From Eubacteriales bacterium (GTDB lineage: Bacteria > Bacillota > Clostridia > Lachnospirales > Lachnospiraceae): a stretch of 60,307 bases of DNA. Shown here piece by piece: positions 30,437-40,425 of this stretch. The DNA is taken from assembly GCA_030533405.1 (NCBI GenBank), contig JAUNJF010000017.1, positions 1 to 60,307 of the forward strand, written 5' to 3'. The translations under genes and the position numbers were made by a program. Under the pieces are notes generated by a model. That model ran no database searches. It worked only from the letters and a program-made list of their open reading frames with translations, and had not been told where the DNA came from. Numbering within the stretch: position 1 is the stretch's first letter; each line of letters opens with the position of its first letter.

Positions 30437-31924
30437 ATGGCAGTAACTTACAAAAGTACACGTAACAGCAACGAAACAGCAACAGCGTCTCAGGCTATTT
30501 TAAAGGGATTAGCTGAGAATGGAGGACTATTTGTACCAGATAGTATTCCAGCATTAGATGTAGATTTAAATGAGTTAGCAAAGATGAGCTATCAGGAAGT
30601 AGCATATGAAGTAATGAGCAGAATGCTTACTGATTTTACAGAGGAAGAATTAAAGCATTGTATCAATAGTGCATACGATAAGAAGTTCGATACAGAGTTG
30701 ATTGCACCACTTGTAAAGAAGGCTGGTGCTAACTATTTAGAGTTATTCCATGGTTCTACAATCGCATTTAAGGATATGGCACTTTCTATTTTGCCATATT
30801 TATTAGTAACTTCAGCTAAGAAAAATCAGATTAAAAATGATATTGTAATTTTAACTGCTACATCAGGTGATACAGGAAAAGCTGCACTTGCTGGTTTTGC
30901 AGATGTTCCAGGTACTAAGATTATTGTATTTTATCCTAAGAATGGTGTAAGTCCAATTCAGGAAAAGCAGATGGTAACACAAAAGGGTGATAATACATCT
31001 GTTGTTGGTATTATAGGAAATTTCGATGATGCACAGACAGGTGTTAAGAATATGTTCAATGATAAAGAACTTGCAAAGGCAATGGATGATAAGGGATTCC
31101 AGTTCTCATCTGCAAATTCTATCAATATTGGACGTTTAGTACCACAGATGGTTTACTATGTATATGCGTATACACGTCTTGTGGCAGATGGCAGTATTCA
31201 GGCAGGTGACAAGATTAATGTTGTTGTACCAACTGGTAACTTTGGTAATATTTTAGCCGCATATTATGCAAAAGAAATGGGATTACCAATTGCGAAATTT
31301 ATTTGTGCATCAAATGACAATAAAGTATTATATGATTTCTTTGAGACAGGTGTGTATGATAAGAATAGAGAATTTATTTTAACAACATCACCTTCTATGG
31401 ATATCTTGATTTCAAGCAATTTAGAGCGTTTGATTTACCGTATTGCTGGTGATGATTCTGAAAAGAATGCACAGCTTATGAAAGCGCTCACATCAGATGG
31501 TAAATACGAGATTACAGAGGAAATGAAAAAGAATCTTGCGGAGTTTTATGGTAATTATGCGAATGAAGCAGAAACAGCAGCAACCATTAAGAAGGTTTAT
31601 GAGTCTGATCAGTATATTATGGATACACATACAGCAGTTGCAGCAACAGTATATGACAAATATGTAGCAGCAACTGGTGATAAGACACCTACTGTAATTG
31701 CTTCTACAGCAAGCCCTTACAAATTTACAAGAAGTGTAATGGAGGCAATTGATGCACAGTATGCATCACAGTCTGATTTTGAATTGGTGGATGAATTAAA
31801 CAAGATTTCAGGTGTAAAGGTTCCACAAGCAATTGAGGATATTCGTAGTGCAGCAGTATTACATGATACAGTATGTGATAAGAGTGAGATGGAAGATACG
31901 GTTCGTCGTATTTTAGGATTATAA
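30437..31924 (+). CDS. thrC: threonine synthase
   Basis: 495 residues from ATG 30437 (AGAGGAAAAG upstream). YKSTRNSNETATASQAILKG is the N-terminal family signature. The PLP lysine is in LFHGSTIAFKDMALSILPYL (about 98-117), with SGDTGKAALAGFAD as the phosphate-binding loop. It converts O-phosphohomoserine to threonine. No T-box or other leader is visible in the 105 bases upstream. Confidence 0.96.
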   Translation: MAVTYKSTRNSNETATASQAILKGLAENGGLFVPDSIPALDVDLNELAKMSYQEVAYEVMSRMLTDFTEEELKHCINSAYDKKFDTELIAPLVKKAGANYLELFHGSTIAFKDMALSILPYLLVTSAKKNQIKNDIVILTATSGDTGKAALAGFADVPGTKIIVFYPKNGVSPIQEKQMVTQKGDNTSVVGIIGNFDDAQTGVKNMFNDKELAKAMDDKGFQFSSANSINIGRLVPQMVYYVYAYTRLVADGSIQAGDKINVVVPTGNFGNILAAYYAKEMGLPIAKFICASNDNKVLYDFFETGVYDKNREFILTTSPSMDILISSNLERLIYRIAGDDSEKNAQLMKALTSDGKYEITEEMKKNLAEFYGNYANEAETAATIKKVYESDQYIMDTHTAVAATVYDKYVAATGDKTPTVIASTASPYKFTRSVMEAIDAQYASQSDFELVDELNKISGVKVPQAIEDIRSAAVLHDTVCDKSEMEDTVRRILGL

Positions 31925-31939
31925 GATAAGAATGTTTAT

Positions 31940-31967
31940 ATTATGTCAACCTAATGGTTGACATAAT
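31940..31967. promoter_or_regulatory. perfect 12-bp palindromic hairpin between thrC and folE
   Basis: ATTATGTCAACC pairs with GGTTGACATAAT around TAAT. There is no T-tract after it, so it is a poor terminator. It looks like a protein operator or an mRNA processing hairpin close to the folE ribosome binding site. Confidence 0.65.
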
Positions 31968-31987
31968 GTATGAAAGAAGGAAATAAA

Positions 31988-32560
31988 ATGGCAATTGATC
32001 AGAATGCAATTAAAGAGCATGTAAGAGGAATTTTAGTGGCTTTGGGTGATGATCCAGAACGTGAAGGGTTGAAAGAAACTCCAGAACGTGTCGCAAGGAT
32101 GTATGCAGAGGTTTTTGAAGGCATGAATTACTCGAATGATGAGATTGCAGAGATGTTTTCTAAGAGCTTTGATTTACCAACAGGTAATGATATGGTGATG
32201 GTTCGAGATATTGATGTATTTTCTTATTGTGAACATCATTTAGCACTTATGTATGATATGAAGGTTACTGTGGCATATATTCCCAAGAATCGTGTTATTG
32301 GGCTTTCGAAAATTGCAAGAATCGCAGATATGGTTGCAAAACGTTTGCAATTACAGGAACGTATTGGGACAGATATTGCGGAGATTATTCAGAAGGTGAC
32401 TGAATCAGAAGATGTTGCAGTGTATATCGAGGGAAGTCATAGTTGTATGACGGCTAGGGGAATCAAAAAAAGTGATGCTACAACCGTTACAACAACATTT
32501 TGTGGAAGATTCGAGGAAGATATAGATTTACAGAATCGATTTTTGTTAATGAAAAGGTAA
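31988..32560 (+). CDS. folE: GTP cyclohydrolase I
   Basis: 190 residues from ATG 31988 (AAGGAAAT upstream). [20 protein letters not shown] is the family N-terminus. The zinc ligands are in [14 protein letters not shown] (C, H, H) and [14 protein letters not shown] (C). It makes dihydroneopterin triphosphate, the first step of folate synthesis. It is alone here; other folate genes are outside the window. Confidence 0.96.
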   Translation: MAIDQNAIKEHVRGILVALGDDPEREGLKETPERVARMYAEVFEGMNYSNDEIAEMFSKSFDLPTGNDMVMVRDIDVFSYCEHHLALMYDMKVTVAYIPKNRVIGLSKIARIADMVAKRLQLQERIGTDIAEIIQKVTESEDVAVYIEGSHSCMTARGIKKSDATTVTTTFCGRFEEDIDLQNRFLLMKR

Positions 32561-32567
32561 GGAAGAT

Positions 32568-32607
32568 AGAGTTGTTTGGCTTGAAAAAGTGGACAACTCT
32601 TTTTTTT
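32568..32607 (+). terminator. folE terminator
   Basis: AGAGTTGT pairs with ACAACTCT around a 17-base loop, followed by T7. Confidence 0.8.
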
Positions 32608-32673
32608 CTTGCCATATAGTGGGGTGTTGGAGTATAATTAACTCTATATGTACGTTTGTCAGGAGGCAAAAAC

Positions 32674-33561
32674 ATGTTAAAGAATCTTTTATTTATTGTG
32701 AATCCATCAGCTGGAAAAAAACATATTAAGAATAATTTATTTGAGATTGTTGATTTGTTTGTAAAAGCTGGTTATAACGTTAGGGTTTATCCAACACAGG
32801 CGAAGGAGGATGCAACCCGTATCGTAAAAGAAGAAAGCTGGCTTTATGATATGATTGTTTGTGCCGGTGGAGATGGTACAATGGATGAAGTGGTAACCGG
32901 CTGTATGCAATGTGGAAGTGAGACATTGATTGGCTATATTCCATGTGGAACAACGAATGATTTTGCAAGAAGCTTAGGAATACCAAAGGATCCGATTAGA
33001 GCGGCAAAGAGAATTGTAAAATATACACCACGTCCGATTGATGTCGGTTCGTTTAACGGAGATTTTTTTGTATATGTGGCTGCATTTGGTGCATTTACAG
33101 AAGTAACATATACAACGCCGCAGCAGTATAAAAATCATTTGGGACATATGGCTTACATTTTAGAAGGCATTAAAAGCGTACCTAGCTTGACGTCTTATCA
33201 TATGAAGATTACATATGACAATCAGGTGATTGAAGATGATTTTTTGCTGGGAATGGTAACCAATTCTTTAACAGTTGGTGGCTTTCCGAATCCGAATAGC
33301 AGAATAGCAGAATTTGATGATGGTCTTTATGAGGTGTTATTGGTGAAGTATCCAAAGAATCCGTTAGATATTCAGGCAACTCTGACTTCCTATTTATTAG
33401 GAGATTATAATCCGGATTACATGTATCAGTTCAAGGCAAAGAAAATTGTTGTTGAGAGCAAAGAAGCTGTTCAGTGGACGTTAGATGGTGAGTTCGGCGG
33501 TAGTGTTACATATGCTGAGATTATTAATTTACAGTGTGCGCTCAATATTATCAGAAAATAG
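32674..33561 (+). CDS. diacylglycerol kinase family lipid kinase (YegS/DagK-like)
   Basis: 295 residues from ATG 32674 (AGGAGG eight bases before). The family blocks are LFIVNPSAGKKH, VCAGGDGTMDEVVTGC (GGDGT, ATP binding) and GYIPCGTTNDFARSLGIP. A late DGLYEVLLVKYP / VQWTLDGEFGG region completes the fold. It probably phosphorylates diacylglycerol produced when phosphatidylglycerol donates glycerol phosphate, which fits the neighbouring teichoic acid genes. Confidence 0.9.
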   Translation: MLKNLLFIVNPSAGKKHIKNNLFEIVDLFVKAGYNVRVYPTQAKEDATRIVKEESWLYDMIVCAGGDGTMDEVVTGCMQCGSETLIGYIPCGTTNDFARSLGIPKDPIRAAKRIVKYTPRPIDVGSFNGDFFVYVAAFGAFTEVTYTTPQQYKNHLGHMAYILEGIKSVPSLTSYHMKITYDNQVIEDDFLLGMVTNSLTVGGFPNPNSRIAEFDDGLYEVLLVKYPKNPLDIQATLTSYLLGDYNPDYMYQFKAKKIVVESKEAVQWTLDGEFGGSVTYAEIINLQCALNIIRK

Positions 33562-33597
33562 AAGTTAGTATTACAAAAAAGTGAGGATAGAGGGAAT

Positions 33598-34950
33598 ATG
33601 GGAAAATATTTTGGAACAGATGGATTTCGCGGTGAAGCAAATGTAAATTTAACAGTAGAACATGCGTATAAAGTCGGAAGATATTTAGGATATTATTATG
33701 GAAAGAATCATGAAGATGGTAAGGCAAGTATTGTAATCGGAAAAGATACAAGAAGATCTTCCTACATGTTTGAGTATGCTTTGGTTGCTGGATTAACTGC
33801 AAGTGGAGCAGATGCGTATTTAATGCATGTAACACCAACACCAAGTGTTTCTTATATTGTTAGATTGGACGAGTTTGATTGTGGAATTATGATTTCTGCA
33901 AGTCACAATCCATATTATGATAATGGTATTAAGGTAATTAATGGTCAGGGATATAAGCTAGAGGCAAGCGTTGAGGCTGAGATAGAGGCTTATATTGATG
34001 GTGAAATTCCAGAAATTCCATATGCCACAAAAGAAATGATTGGTAAAACAGTAGATTATGCGATTGGACGTAATCGTTATATTGGATATTTGATTACTTT
34101 GGTGACAAAATCCTATAAAAACATGAGAGTTGGTTTGGATTGTGCAAATGGTGCATCTTCAACGGTTGCAAAGGCTGTATTTGAAGCAGTTGGAGCGAAG
34201 ACATATGTGATTAATAATGAACCAAATGGAACAAATATTAATACAAATTGTGGTTCTACGCATATCGAGCAGTTGCAGGCATTGGTAAAGGAGAAACAAT
34301 TAGATATTGGCTTTGCTTATGATGGTGACGCAGATCGTTGTTTGGCGGTAGATGAGAATGGTGAGATTATTGATGGTGATAAGATTCTTTATGCATGTGG
34401 TTGTCATATGTCGGATAAAGGTATTTTAAATAATAACACAATTGTGACAACCGTTATGTCCAATCTTGGTCTTTATAAGGCGTTACATAAAAAGGGTATT
34501 TGCTATGAAAAAACTGCAGTTGGTGATAAGTATGTGTTTGAGAATATGATGGAGAATAATCACTCTCTTGGTGGAGAACAGTCAGGTCATATCATATTTA
34601 GCAAGTATGCAACCACAGGTGATGGTGTATTGACATCGATTAAATTGATGGAAGTTATGCTTGAAAAGAAAGTCAAAGCATCGGAATTATTCAGAGATTT
34701 AAAGATTTATCCACAGCTTTTGAAAAATGTACGTGTTAAGAGCAAACCAGAAGCAAAGGCTGATGCAGATGTTATGGCGGCAGTACATCATGTAGAAAAA
34801 GAATTAGGTGAGGATGGAAGAATTTTGCTTCGTGAAAGTGGAACAGAACCAGTGATTCGTGTTATGGTAGAAGCAACTACAGACGAATTATGTGAAAAAT
34901 ATGTAAATGAAGTAGTAGAAGTGATTAAGAAAAAAGGACATGAGGCATAA
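33598..34950 (+). CDS. glmM: phosphoglucosamine mutase
   Basis: 450 residues. YFGTDGFRGEANV is the family start. The phosphoserine loop is MISASHNPYYDNGIKV (Ser at about residue 102), metal binding is YDGDADR, the sugar loop is GGEQSGHIIF, and RESGTEPVIRVM is the phosphate-binding end. It converts glucosamine-6-P to glucosamine-1-P, feeding UDP-GlcNAc. glmS lies 11 kb downstream. It is slightly shorter than E. coli GlmM, within family range. Confidence 0.94.
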   Translation: MGKYFGTDGFRGEANVNLTVEHAYKVGRYLGYYYGKNHEDGKASIVIGKDTRRSSYMFEYALVAGLTASGADAYLMHVTPTPSVSYIVRLDEFDCGIMISASHNPYYDNGIKVINGQGYKLEASVEAEIEAYIDGEIPEIPYATKEMIGKTVDYAIGRNRYIGYLITLVTKSYKNMRVGLDCANGASSTVAKAVFEAVGAKTYVINNEPNGTNINTNCGSTHIEQLQALVKEKQLDIGFAYDGDADRCLAVDENGEIIDGDKILYACGCHMSDKGILNNNTIVTTVMSNLGLYKALHKKGICYEKTAVGDKYVFENMMENNHSLGGEQSGHIIFSKYATTGDGVLTSIKLMEVMLEKKVKASELFRDLKIYPQLLKNVRVKSKPEAKADADVMAAVHHVEKELGEDGRILLRESGTEPVIRVMVEATTDELCEKYVNEVVEVIKKKGHEA

Positions 34951-34951
34951 T

Positions 34952-36511
34952 ATGAGCAAAAAACAAATACGTATTTTTCTGACATTGGTTTGCTGGATGT
35001 TTTGTGTTGTTTGTTTTGGTAATACTGCAAAAGCAGAAACTGATGGATGGAAAGACGGTTATTATTATATTAATGGAGAAAAACAGACATCGAAATGGAT
35101 TGTGGATAAAGGCAATCGCTATTATTTAAATAAAAGCGGAAGAAAACTCATAGGATGGCATCGTATTGGAAAGTATTATTATTTCTTTAATGCAAAGGGA
35201 AATAATTATAAATACGGAAAAGATTTGGGTGTAAAAATAATCAGATTAAGCAGTAATGTGGTGACAATGGGTGTAGATGCTTCGCAGTATCAGGGAAATG
35301 TAGATTGGAACAAGGTGAAAAAAAGTGGTGTGAACTTTGTAATGCTACGTTTAGGCTATGGAGCAGGTCGTTTTGGAACCAGACAGTGTCAGGTAGATCC
35401 AAGATTTAAGGAATACGTAAAAGAACTTAAAAAATTGAATATTCCAATTGGTATTTATTTTTATTCATATGCGATTACACCAAAACAGGCGTTGGAAGAA
35501 GCAGAGTTTGTTATCAAACAATTAGATGGTATACCAGTTGCGTTTCCTGTTGCATATGATGTAGAGGATAATTATATTATCAGTCATACGAATACGGCAC
35601 AAAGAACAGCAAATATTAAAACGTTTTTGGATACGGTAGCGGCGGCTGGATATCATCCAATGTATTATAGCAATTGGAATTGGTATACAAATTATTTAAA
35701 TCCAAGTGAGTTGGAGAATTATGATTTTTGGTATGCAAGATATACACATGAAGAACCAGATCAAAAATCTATGCCACATACAATGTGGCAGGCTACGTCA
35801 ACACAAGTACAGCCTGGCATTACACAAAATACGGTAGATATTGATTTTCTGTATAAAGACTATCGTGAAACGTTAAAGGTGAGAAGTTCAGCATTAAAAT
35901 ATGGTTGGTATACAGATGGTTTGCATCGATATTATTACTATCGCGGAAAAAGAAAGACAAACGGTTGGATGACATTAGCAGGACATACCTATTATTTAAC
36001 AAAACAGGGAACTGCAATGGGATGGCGTGAGATTGATGATGAAACATATTATTTCAATGCAAAGGGTGAAATGAAAACCGGAATTGTGAAAATAAAGGGC
36101 AAACGTTATTTGTTTTCCGAGGATGGTGCACAGCAGTTTGAAACAAAGGAAAAGGGAATTACCATTGATGAAGATGGTGTGTGTCACATCAAAAAAGGAT
36201 GGTATAAAGATGACAATGGTAAGTTCTTATATCGTAATTCTGATGGAAGTCTTGCAAAGAGTAAATGGATTACAACAGATGGTGTGACCTATTATGTTGG
36301 TAAGGAAAAGCGCAGAGTATACGGATTGAAAACGATAGGTGGAAATCGTTATTATTTTGATAAGAACAAAAAAGGTGCAATGAAAACAGGTTGGTTAACC
36401 TATAAAGGAAGTAAATACTATTTCAAAAAGAATGGACAAATGGTAGTAGGTAAAACCATTAAAATCAAAGGAAAGAAATATACGTTCTTGCCAGATGGAA
36501 AGTTGAAGTAG
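34952..36511 (+). CDS. secreted GH25 lysozyme with wall-binding repeats
   Basis: 519 residues from ATG 34952, two bases after the glmM stop. Signal peptide (IRIFLTLVCWMFCVVCFGNTA), two short wall-binding repeats (DGYYYINGEKQTSKW), then the GH25 domain: TMGVDASQYQGNVDWNKVKK, GIYFYSYA, PVAYDVEDN (catalytic D/E pair), and WQATSTQVQPGI. The C-terminal 200 residues hold at least six more Tyr/Trp/Gly-rich repeats (RYYFDKNKKGAMKTGW). It cleaves peptidoglycan glycan chains outside the cell. Confidence 0.92.
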   Translation: MSKKQIRIFLTLVCWMFCVVCFGNTAKAETDGWKDGYYYINGEKQTSKWIVDKGNRYYLNKSGRKLIGWHRIGKYYYFFNAKGNNYKYGKDLGVKIIRLSSNVVTMGVDASQYQGNVDWNKVKKSGVNFVMLRLGYGAGRFGTRQCQVDPRFKEYVKELKKLNIPIGIYFYSYAITPKQALEEAEFVIKQLDGIPVAFPVAYDVEDNYIISHTNTAQRTANIKTFLDTVAAAGYHPMYYSNWNWYTNYLNPSELENYDFWYARYTHEEPDQKSMPHTMWQATSTQVQPGITQNTVDIDFLYKDYRETLKVRSSALKYGWYTDGLHRYYYYRGKRKTNGWMTLAGHTYYLTKQGTAMGWREIDDETYYFNAKGEMKTGIVKIKGKRYLFSEDGAQQFETKEKGITIDEDGVCHIKKGWYKDDNGKFLYRNSDGSLAKSKWITTDGVTYYVGKEKRRVYGLKTIGGNRYYFDKNKKGAMKTGWLTYKGSKYYFKKNGQMVVGKTIKIKGKKYTFLPDGKLK

Positions 36512-36532
36512 TATTTTTAATGGAGATTAGGA

Positions 36533-37900
36533 ATGAAGAAAAGAGAACGGTTTAAGAGAGTAATCAATTTTTTTGAGGGATTTGTCATTTTGGCAATTCA
36601 CGTGTTGATTTTTGCGTATGTATGGTATGGCTGTTATGTGAAACAGTTGGAAAACCCATTCTCTCGGCGAGGTGATTGGGCCGTTATCGGGTTATATGGA
36701 CTGACGCTCTTTTTGTTCACCAATTTATATGGTGGTTTTAAAATTGGTTATTTGCGATTGATGGATGTATTGTATTCACAAATTTTAGCACTTGTAGGCG
36801 CTAATGTTTTTGCGTATCTTCAGATCGTAATTGTCAGTAGACATTATTTGAGTGCAACCCCGTTATTAATGATGTCACTTGGACAGGTTGCAGCGATGTT
36901 GTTATGGGTGTTTATTTGTAAGCTGATTTATGCTGCGTTATATCCACCAAGACAAATGTTGTTGGTATGTCATGATAGAGTACCAGACGATATGATTGCA
37001 AAAATGAGTTCCAGACAGGATAAATATGAGATTTGTGATATTGCAGATTTAAATGAGGAACCATTAGACAGTGTATGTGATATGGTTGAAAATTATGAGG
37101 CAGTTTTGATCTATGATATTCCTGCATATGAGCGAAATATTATTTTAAAACGTTGTTTTGCTGAATCTGTGAGAACCTATGTAACACCAAAGATCTCTGA
37201 TATTTTGTTAAGAGGGTCTGATAATATTCATTTATTTGACACACCACTTTATTTATCGAGAAATAAGGGGTTGTCAGGAGATCAGATTATATTTAAAAGA
37301 TTGTTGGATTTGGCAATTTGTATTCCAGTTGCAATTATTTTGATGCCAATGTTTTTGATTATTGCGCTCATGATTAAATTGTATGATGGAGGTCCGGTGC
37401 TATATCATCAGCCAAGACTTACAATCGACAATAAGGTTTTTAATATTTATAAATTTAGAAGTATGTGTATTGATTCGGAAAAAAATGGTGCACAGCTTGC
37501 TAAAAAAAATGATGACCGTGTAACACCAATTGGACGCGTTTTGAGAGCACTTCATTTTGATGAATTCCCACAGCTAATCAATATCATCAAAGGTGATATG
37601 TCTCTAGTGGGACCAAGACCTGAACGTCCAATTATTGCACAGCAGTACAAAGAAGTGATTCCAGAGTTTGATTTTCGTTTGAAAGTTAAGGCAGGACTTA
37701 CTGGATATGCACAGGTGTATGGCAAGTATAATACAACTCCTTACGATAAGTTAAAATTGGATTTGACCTATATTGAAAATTATTCATTTTGGTTAGATGT
37801 GAAATTGTTGTTATTGACAATCAAAATATTGTTCCAGAAGGATAACACAGAAGGAATTGATGCAAACCAGATTACAGCAATGAAACGTAGAGATGAGTAA
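36533..37900 (+). CDS. polyprenyl glycosylphosphotransferase (WcaJ/WbaP-like)
   Basis: 455 residues. Four N-terminal membrane helices, a cytoplasmic nucleotide-binding-like middle, a fifth membrane helix (LLDLAICIPVAIILMPMFLI, about 262-281) and the catalytic C-terminal domain (YKFRSM, LRALHFDEFPQLINIIKGDM, SLVGPRPERP, VKAGLTGYAQVYGKYN). It attaches the first sugar phosphate to undecaprenyl phosphate. As no tagO/tarO gene is seen nearby, it may initiate the polymer made by the following genes. Confidence 0.93.
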   Translation: MKKRERFKRVINFFEGFVILAIHVLIFAYVWYGCYVKQLENPFSRRGDWAVIGLYGLTLFLFTNLYGGFKIGYLRLMDVLYSQILALVGANVFAYLQIVIVSRHYLSATPLLMMSLGQVAAMLLWVFICKLIYAALYPPRQMLLVCHDRVPDDMIAKMSSRQDKYEICDIADLNEEPLDSVCDMVENYEAVLIYDIPAYERNIILKRCFAESVRTYVTPKISDILLRGSDNIHLFDTPLYLSRNKGLSGDQIIFKRLLDLAICIPVAIILMPMFLIIALMIKLYDGGPVLYHQPRLTIDNKVFNIYKFRSMCIDSEKNGAQLAKKNDDRVTPIGRVLRALHFDEFPQLINIIKGDMSLVGPRPERPIIAQQYKEVIPEFDFRLKVKAGLTGYAQVYGKYNTTPYDKLKLDLTYIENYSFWLDVKLLLLTIKILFQKDNTEGIDANQITAMKRRDE

Positions 37901-37950
37901 GTGTAAAAAGATATATGCCAATAGGTGTCAGAAGGAGAGGAACAACATCT

Positions 37951-39147
37951 ATGAGTAGTTCTTTAGTTAAGGTATTGGTTTCGGAAGCTGTAAAAGTAGC
38001 TACAATTCCGTTTCGGCTTATACCAATTAAAAAAAATAGAATATTATTTACAGGGCTTACAGGTGGGAATAGTTATGATTATTCCTGTAACCCTAAATAT
38101 TTATACGAGTATTTGAAGGAACGGTTTCCAAATCAGTATGAATATGTGTGGGCTGTAGCAGATCCGCAAAAATATGATTTTTTGGAAGAAGAAGGAGTGA
38201 AGTTGGTAAAGCATTTTACTGTTTCTTCTTTTCCTATGTTACTAACTTCTAAAATTATTGTGACAAATGGTTCTTATGCACCATGGTTTCCGTTTCGTAA
38301 AAATCAATATGTAATCAACACCTGGCATGGCGGTGGGGCATATAAGAAGGTTGAAAATGAAAGACCAGATGCAAGTTGGGCAACAAAGAAGCGAGCGGAA
38401 TTTTGTGCAAAAAATATTGATTTGTTTGTTGCAAGTTGTAAGGTGCAGGAAGATAATATGATTCGAACTACATTTTTGTATAAAGGCGATGTGTTGAGAG
38501 CTGGAACGCCAAGAAATGATAAATTCATACAGGGTGATACAGCTAATATGGTTCGAAAGGTGAAACAGTATTATCAGATTCCGGAGGATGGAAAAATTGT
38601 TTTGTTTGCACCGACATATCGTAAACCTTCCAAACCAGTGGTGCTGGATAGTGATTATTTGTTAGATGCATTAGAAAAGTTGAATCCAGTAGAGGGTATT
38701 ACAGATGGTGGAGAAAAATGGTATTTTCTCAGTCGATACCATCGGTATCAGGAGGAAGGCGCCAATTTATCGGTTCAGGGCAAATCGGTAATCAATGTAG
38801 CGGATTATCCAGATATGCAAGAGTTACTTTGTGCAGCGGATATCATGATTACGGATTATTCATCTTGTGTTTGGGATTATTCATTTATGAAAAAACCTTG
38901 TTTTTTATATGTTCCGGATAAGGAGGAATATATTGAAAATACGGGATTTTATGTGAGCGTAAATGATTGGCCTTTTGATCAGGCAACAACCATGGAAGAA
39001 TTAGTGGATTCTATAAAAGCGTATCGTGCCAAAGTGGCAAAAGAAAAAATGCAACAGCATTTAGACCAATTGGGCAGCTATGAAAATGGAAAATGCTGTC
39101 AGGAATTGGGTAAGTTAATTGCAAAGCAATGTAACATAAAATATTGA
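37951..39147 (+). CDS. CDP-glycerol/ribitol glycerophosphotransferase family protein (TagF/TagB-like)
   Basis: 398 residues from ATG 37951 (AGAAGGAGAGG upstream; ATG 37915 overlaps that site). Motifs of the family: NTWHGGGAYKKV (about 123-134), FAPTYRKPSKP, and ADIMITDYSSCVWDYSFMKK with PCFLYVPD (nucleotide-binding C-terminal half). It polymerises or primes polyol-phosphate chains from CDP-polyol. Forms a run with the next transferase, tarI and tarJ. Confidence 0.9.
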   Translation: MSSSLVKVLVSEAVKVATIPFRLIPIKKNRILFTGLTGGNSYDYSCNPKYLYEYLKERFPNQYEYVWAVADPQKYDFLEEEGVKLVKHFTVSSFPMLLTSKIIVTNGSYAPWFPFRKNQYVINTWHGGGAYKKVENERPDASWATKKRAEFCAKNIDLFVASCKVQEDNMIRTTFLYKGDVLRAGTPRNDKFIQGDTANMVRKVKQYYQIPEDGKIVLFAPTYRKPSKPVVLDSDYLLDALEKLNPVEGITDGGEKWYFLSRYHRYQEEGANLSVQGKSVINVADYPDMQELLCAADIMITDYSSCVWDYSFMKKPCFLYVPDKEEYIENTGFYVSVNDWPFDQATTMEELVDSIKAYRAKVAKEKMQQHLDQLGSYENGKCCQELGKLIAKQCNIKY

Positions 39148-39164
39148 TTTGCAATAGGTAAATC

Positions 39165-39213
39165 AGGTAATTGCGAAACTTTCAACCACCTAAATTGAGT
39201 TTCGTAATTATCT
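39165..39213 (+). other. intercistronic hairpin
   Basis: AGGTAATTGCGAAACT and AGTTTCGTAATTATCT pair (two G-T wobbles) around a 17-base loop. No T-tract, so probably not a terminator; it may stabilise or divide the mRNA between the two transferase genes. Confidence 0.55.
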
Positions 39214-39248
39214 AAATAGGTAAAGAGGTAGCGGGAGAACGTGAGAGT

Positions 39249-40409
39249 ATGGTAAAGCAGATTATAAAAGGAATTGTTTTTAAAATATGTTATCCGTTCT
39301 GTTATTGGATTGCAGCAAGGAAATCAGTTAGGGATGATAAGGTTATTTTTGTAGAAAACCATCAGGAAACATTATCGGATAATTTTAGACTTTTATATGA
39401 TGAATTACAAAAAAGACAATATCAAATAAAAGTGCATTATTTAAAGGTGGCAGATTCTAACTGGAAGGATATTATTATTAGAACGGTGCGTTTGTTATGG
39501 GATATGGCAGATGCAAAATGTATTTTTCTAAATGAATCGAATAGTGCATTTGGCGTGATTCCGTTACGAAAAGAAACAAAGCTCGTTCAGTTGTGGCATG
39601 CGTGTGGTGCCTTTAAAAAATGGGGATTCAGTGTTGCACAACAACAATTTGGTGAAGATCAAAAAACATTGGAAAAATACTCAGGTCATCGTAATTATTG
39701 GTTGGTGCCTGTTAGTGGGCAGGCCGTGTGCTGGGCATATGCAGAAGCATTTGGGTTAAAAGATGATGGTAAAGTGATCCGTCCATTAGGTGTAAGTCGT
39801 ACAGATGTATTCTTTGATGCACAAAAAAAGGTGGAGGCAAGGAATCATTTATATGAAATTAATAAAAAGTGTTGCGAGCGGAAGATTGTATTGTATGCAC
39901 CAACGTTTCGAGGTGATATTAAGCAGGCTAAGTCACCAGATGTTTTAGATATAGAGAAGTTTACCAAGACCTTTGGAACAGAATATATGTTGGTTATAAA
40001 ACAGCATCCATTTGTAAAACAGCGGATAAATATTCCAGGTGATAGCGCGGATTCATGTATGGAAATCACAAACGAAATGACGATAGAAGAGCTTTTGATG
40101 GTTGCAGATGTATGTATTACTGATTATTCTTCTGTTGTTTTCGAGTATTCGCTGATGCACAAACCAATGATTTTTCTTGCGCCTGACTTGGATCAGTATT
40201 ATGATGAACGTGGTTTTTATTATGCGTATAGAGAGTTTGTTCCAGGACCGATTGTAACGGATATGTCAGAATTGATGGAACAGATGCAATCGTTAAAACA
40301 TTTTGATTATCAGAAATTAGAGACGTTTCGAAGTGCGTATATGAGTGGATGTGATGGTAATTCTACGAAACGTATTTTAGAAACAATTTATGGAAAAAAC
40401 TTTATATAA
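39249..40409 (+). CDS. CDP-glycerol/ribitol glycerophosphotransferase family protein, second copy
   Basis: 386 residues. LVQLWHACGAFKKWGFSV, YAPTFRGDIKQA, and VADVCITDYSSVVFEYSLMH with KPMIFLAPDLDQYYDERGFY give the TagF/TarL family. Only distantly similar to the previous protein, so the two likely do different steps (primer and polymerase, or polyglycerol and polyribitol). It is followed after 16 bases by tarI, which supplies CDP-ribitol. Confidence 0.91.
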   Translation: MVKQIIKGIVFKICYPFCYWIAARKSVRDDKVIFVENHQETLSDNFRLLYDELQKRQYQIKVHYLKVADSNWKDIIIRTVRLLWDMADAKCIFLNESNSAFGVIPLRKETKLVQLWHACGAFKKWGFSVAQQQFGEDQKTLEKYSGHRNYWLVPVSGQAVCWAYAEAFGLKDDGKVIRPLGVSRTDVFFDAQKKVEARNHLYEINKKCCERKIVLYAPTFRGDIKQAKSPDVLDIEKFTKTFGTEYMLVIKQHPFVKQRINIPGDSADSCMEITNEMTIEELLMVADVCITDYSSVVFEYSLMHKPMIFLAPDLDQYYDERGFYYAYREFVPGPIVTDMSELMEQMQSLKHFDYQKLETFRSAYMSGCDGNSTKRILETIYGKNFI

Positions 40410-40425
40410 GTGATAGGAGGCAGTG

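Noticed and set aside
37915-37950. Upstream ATG start for the first TagF-like gene
   Set aside because: It would place the strong AGAAGGAGAGG ribosome binding site inside the coding region; ATG 37951 fits it.
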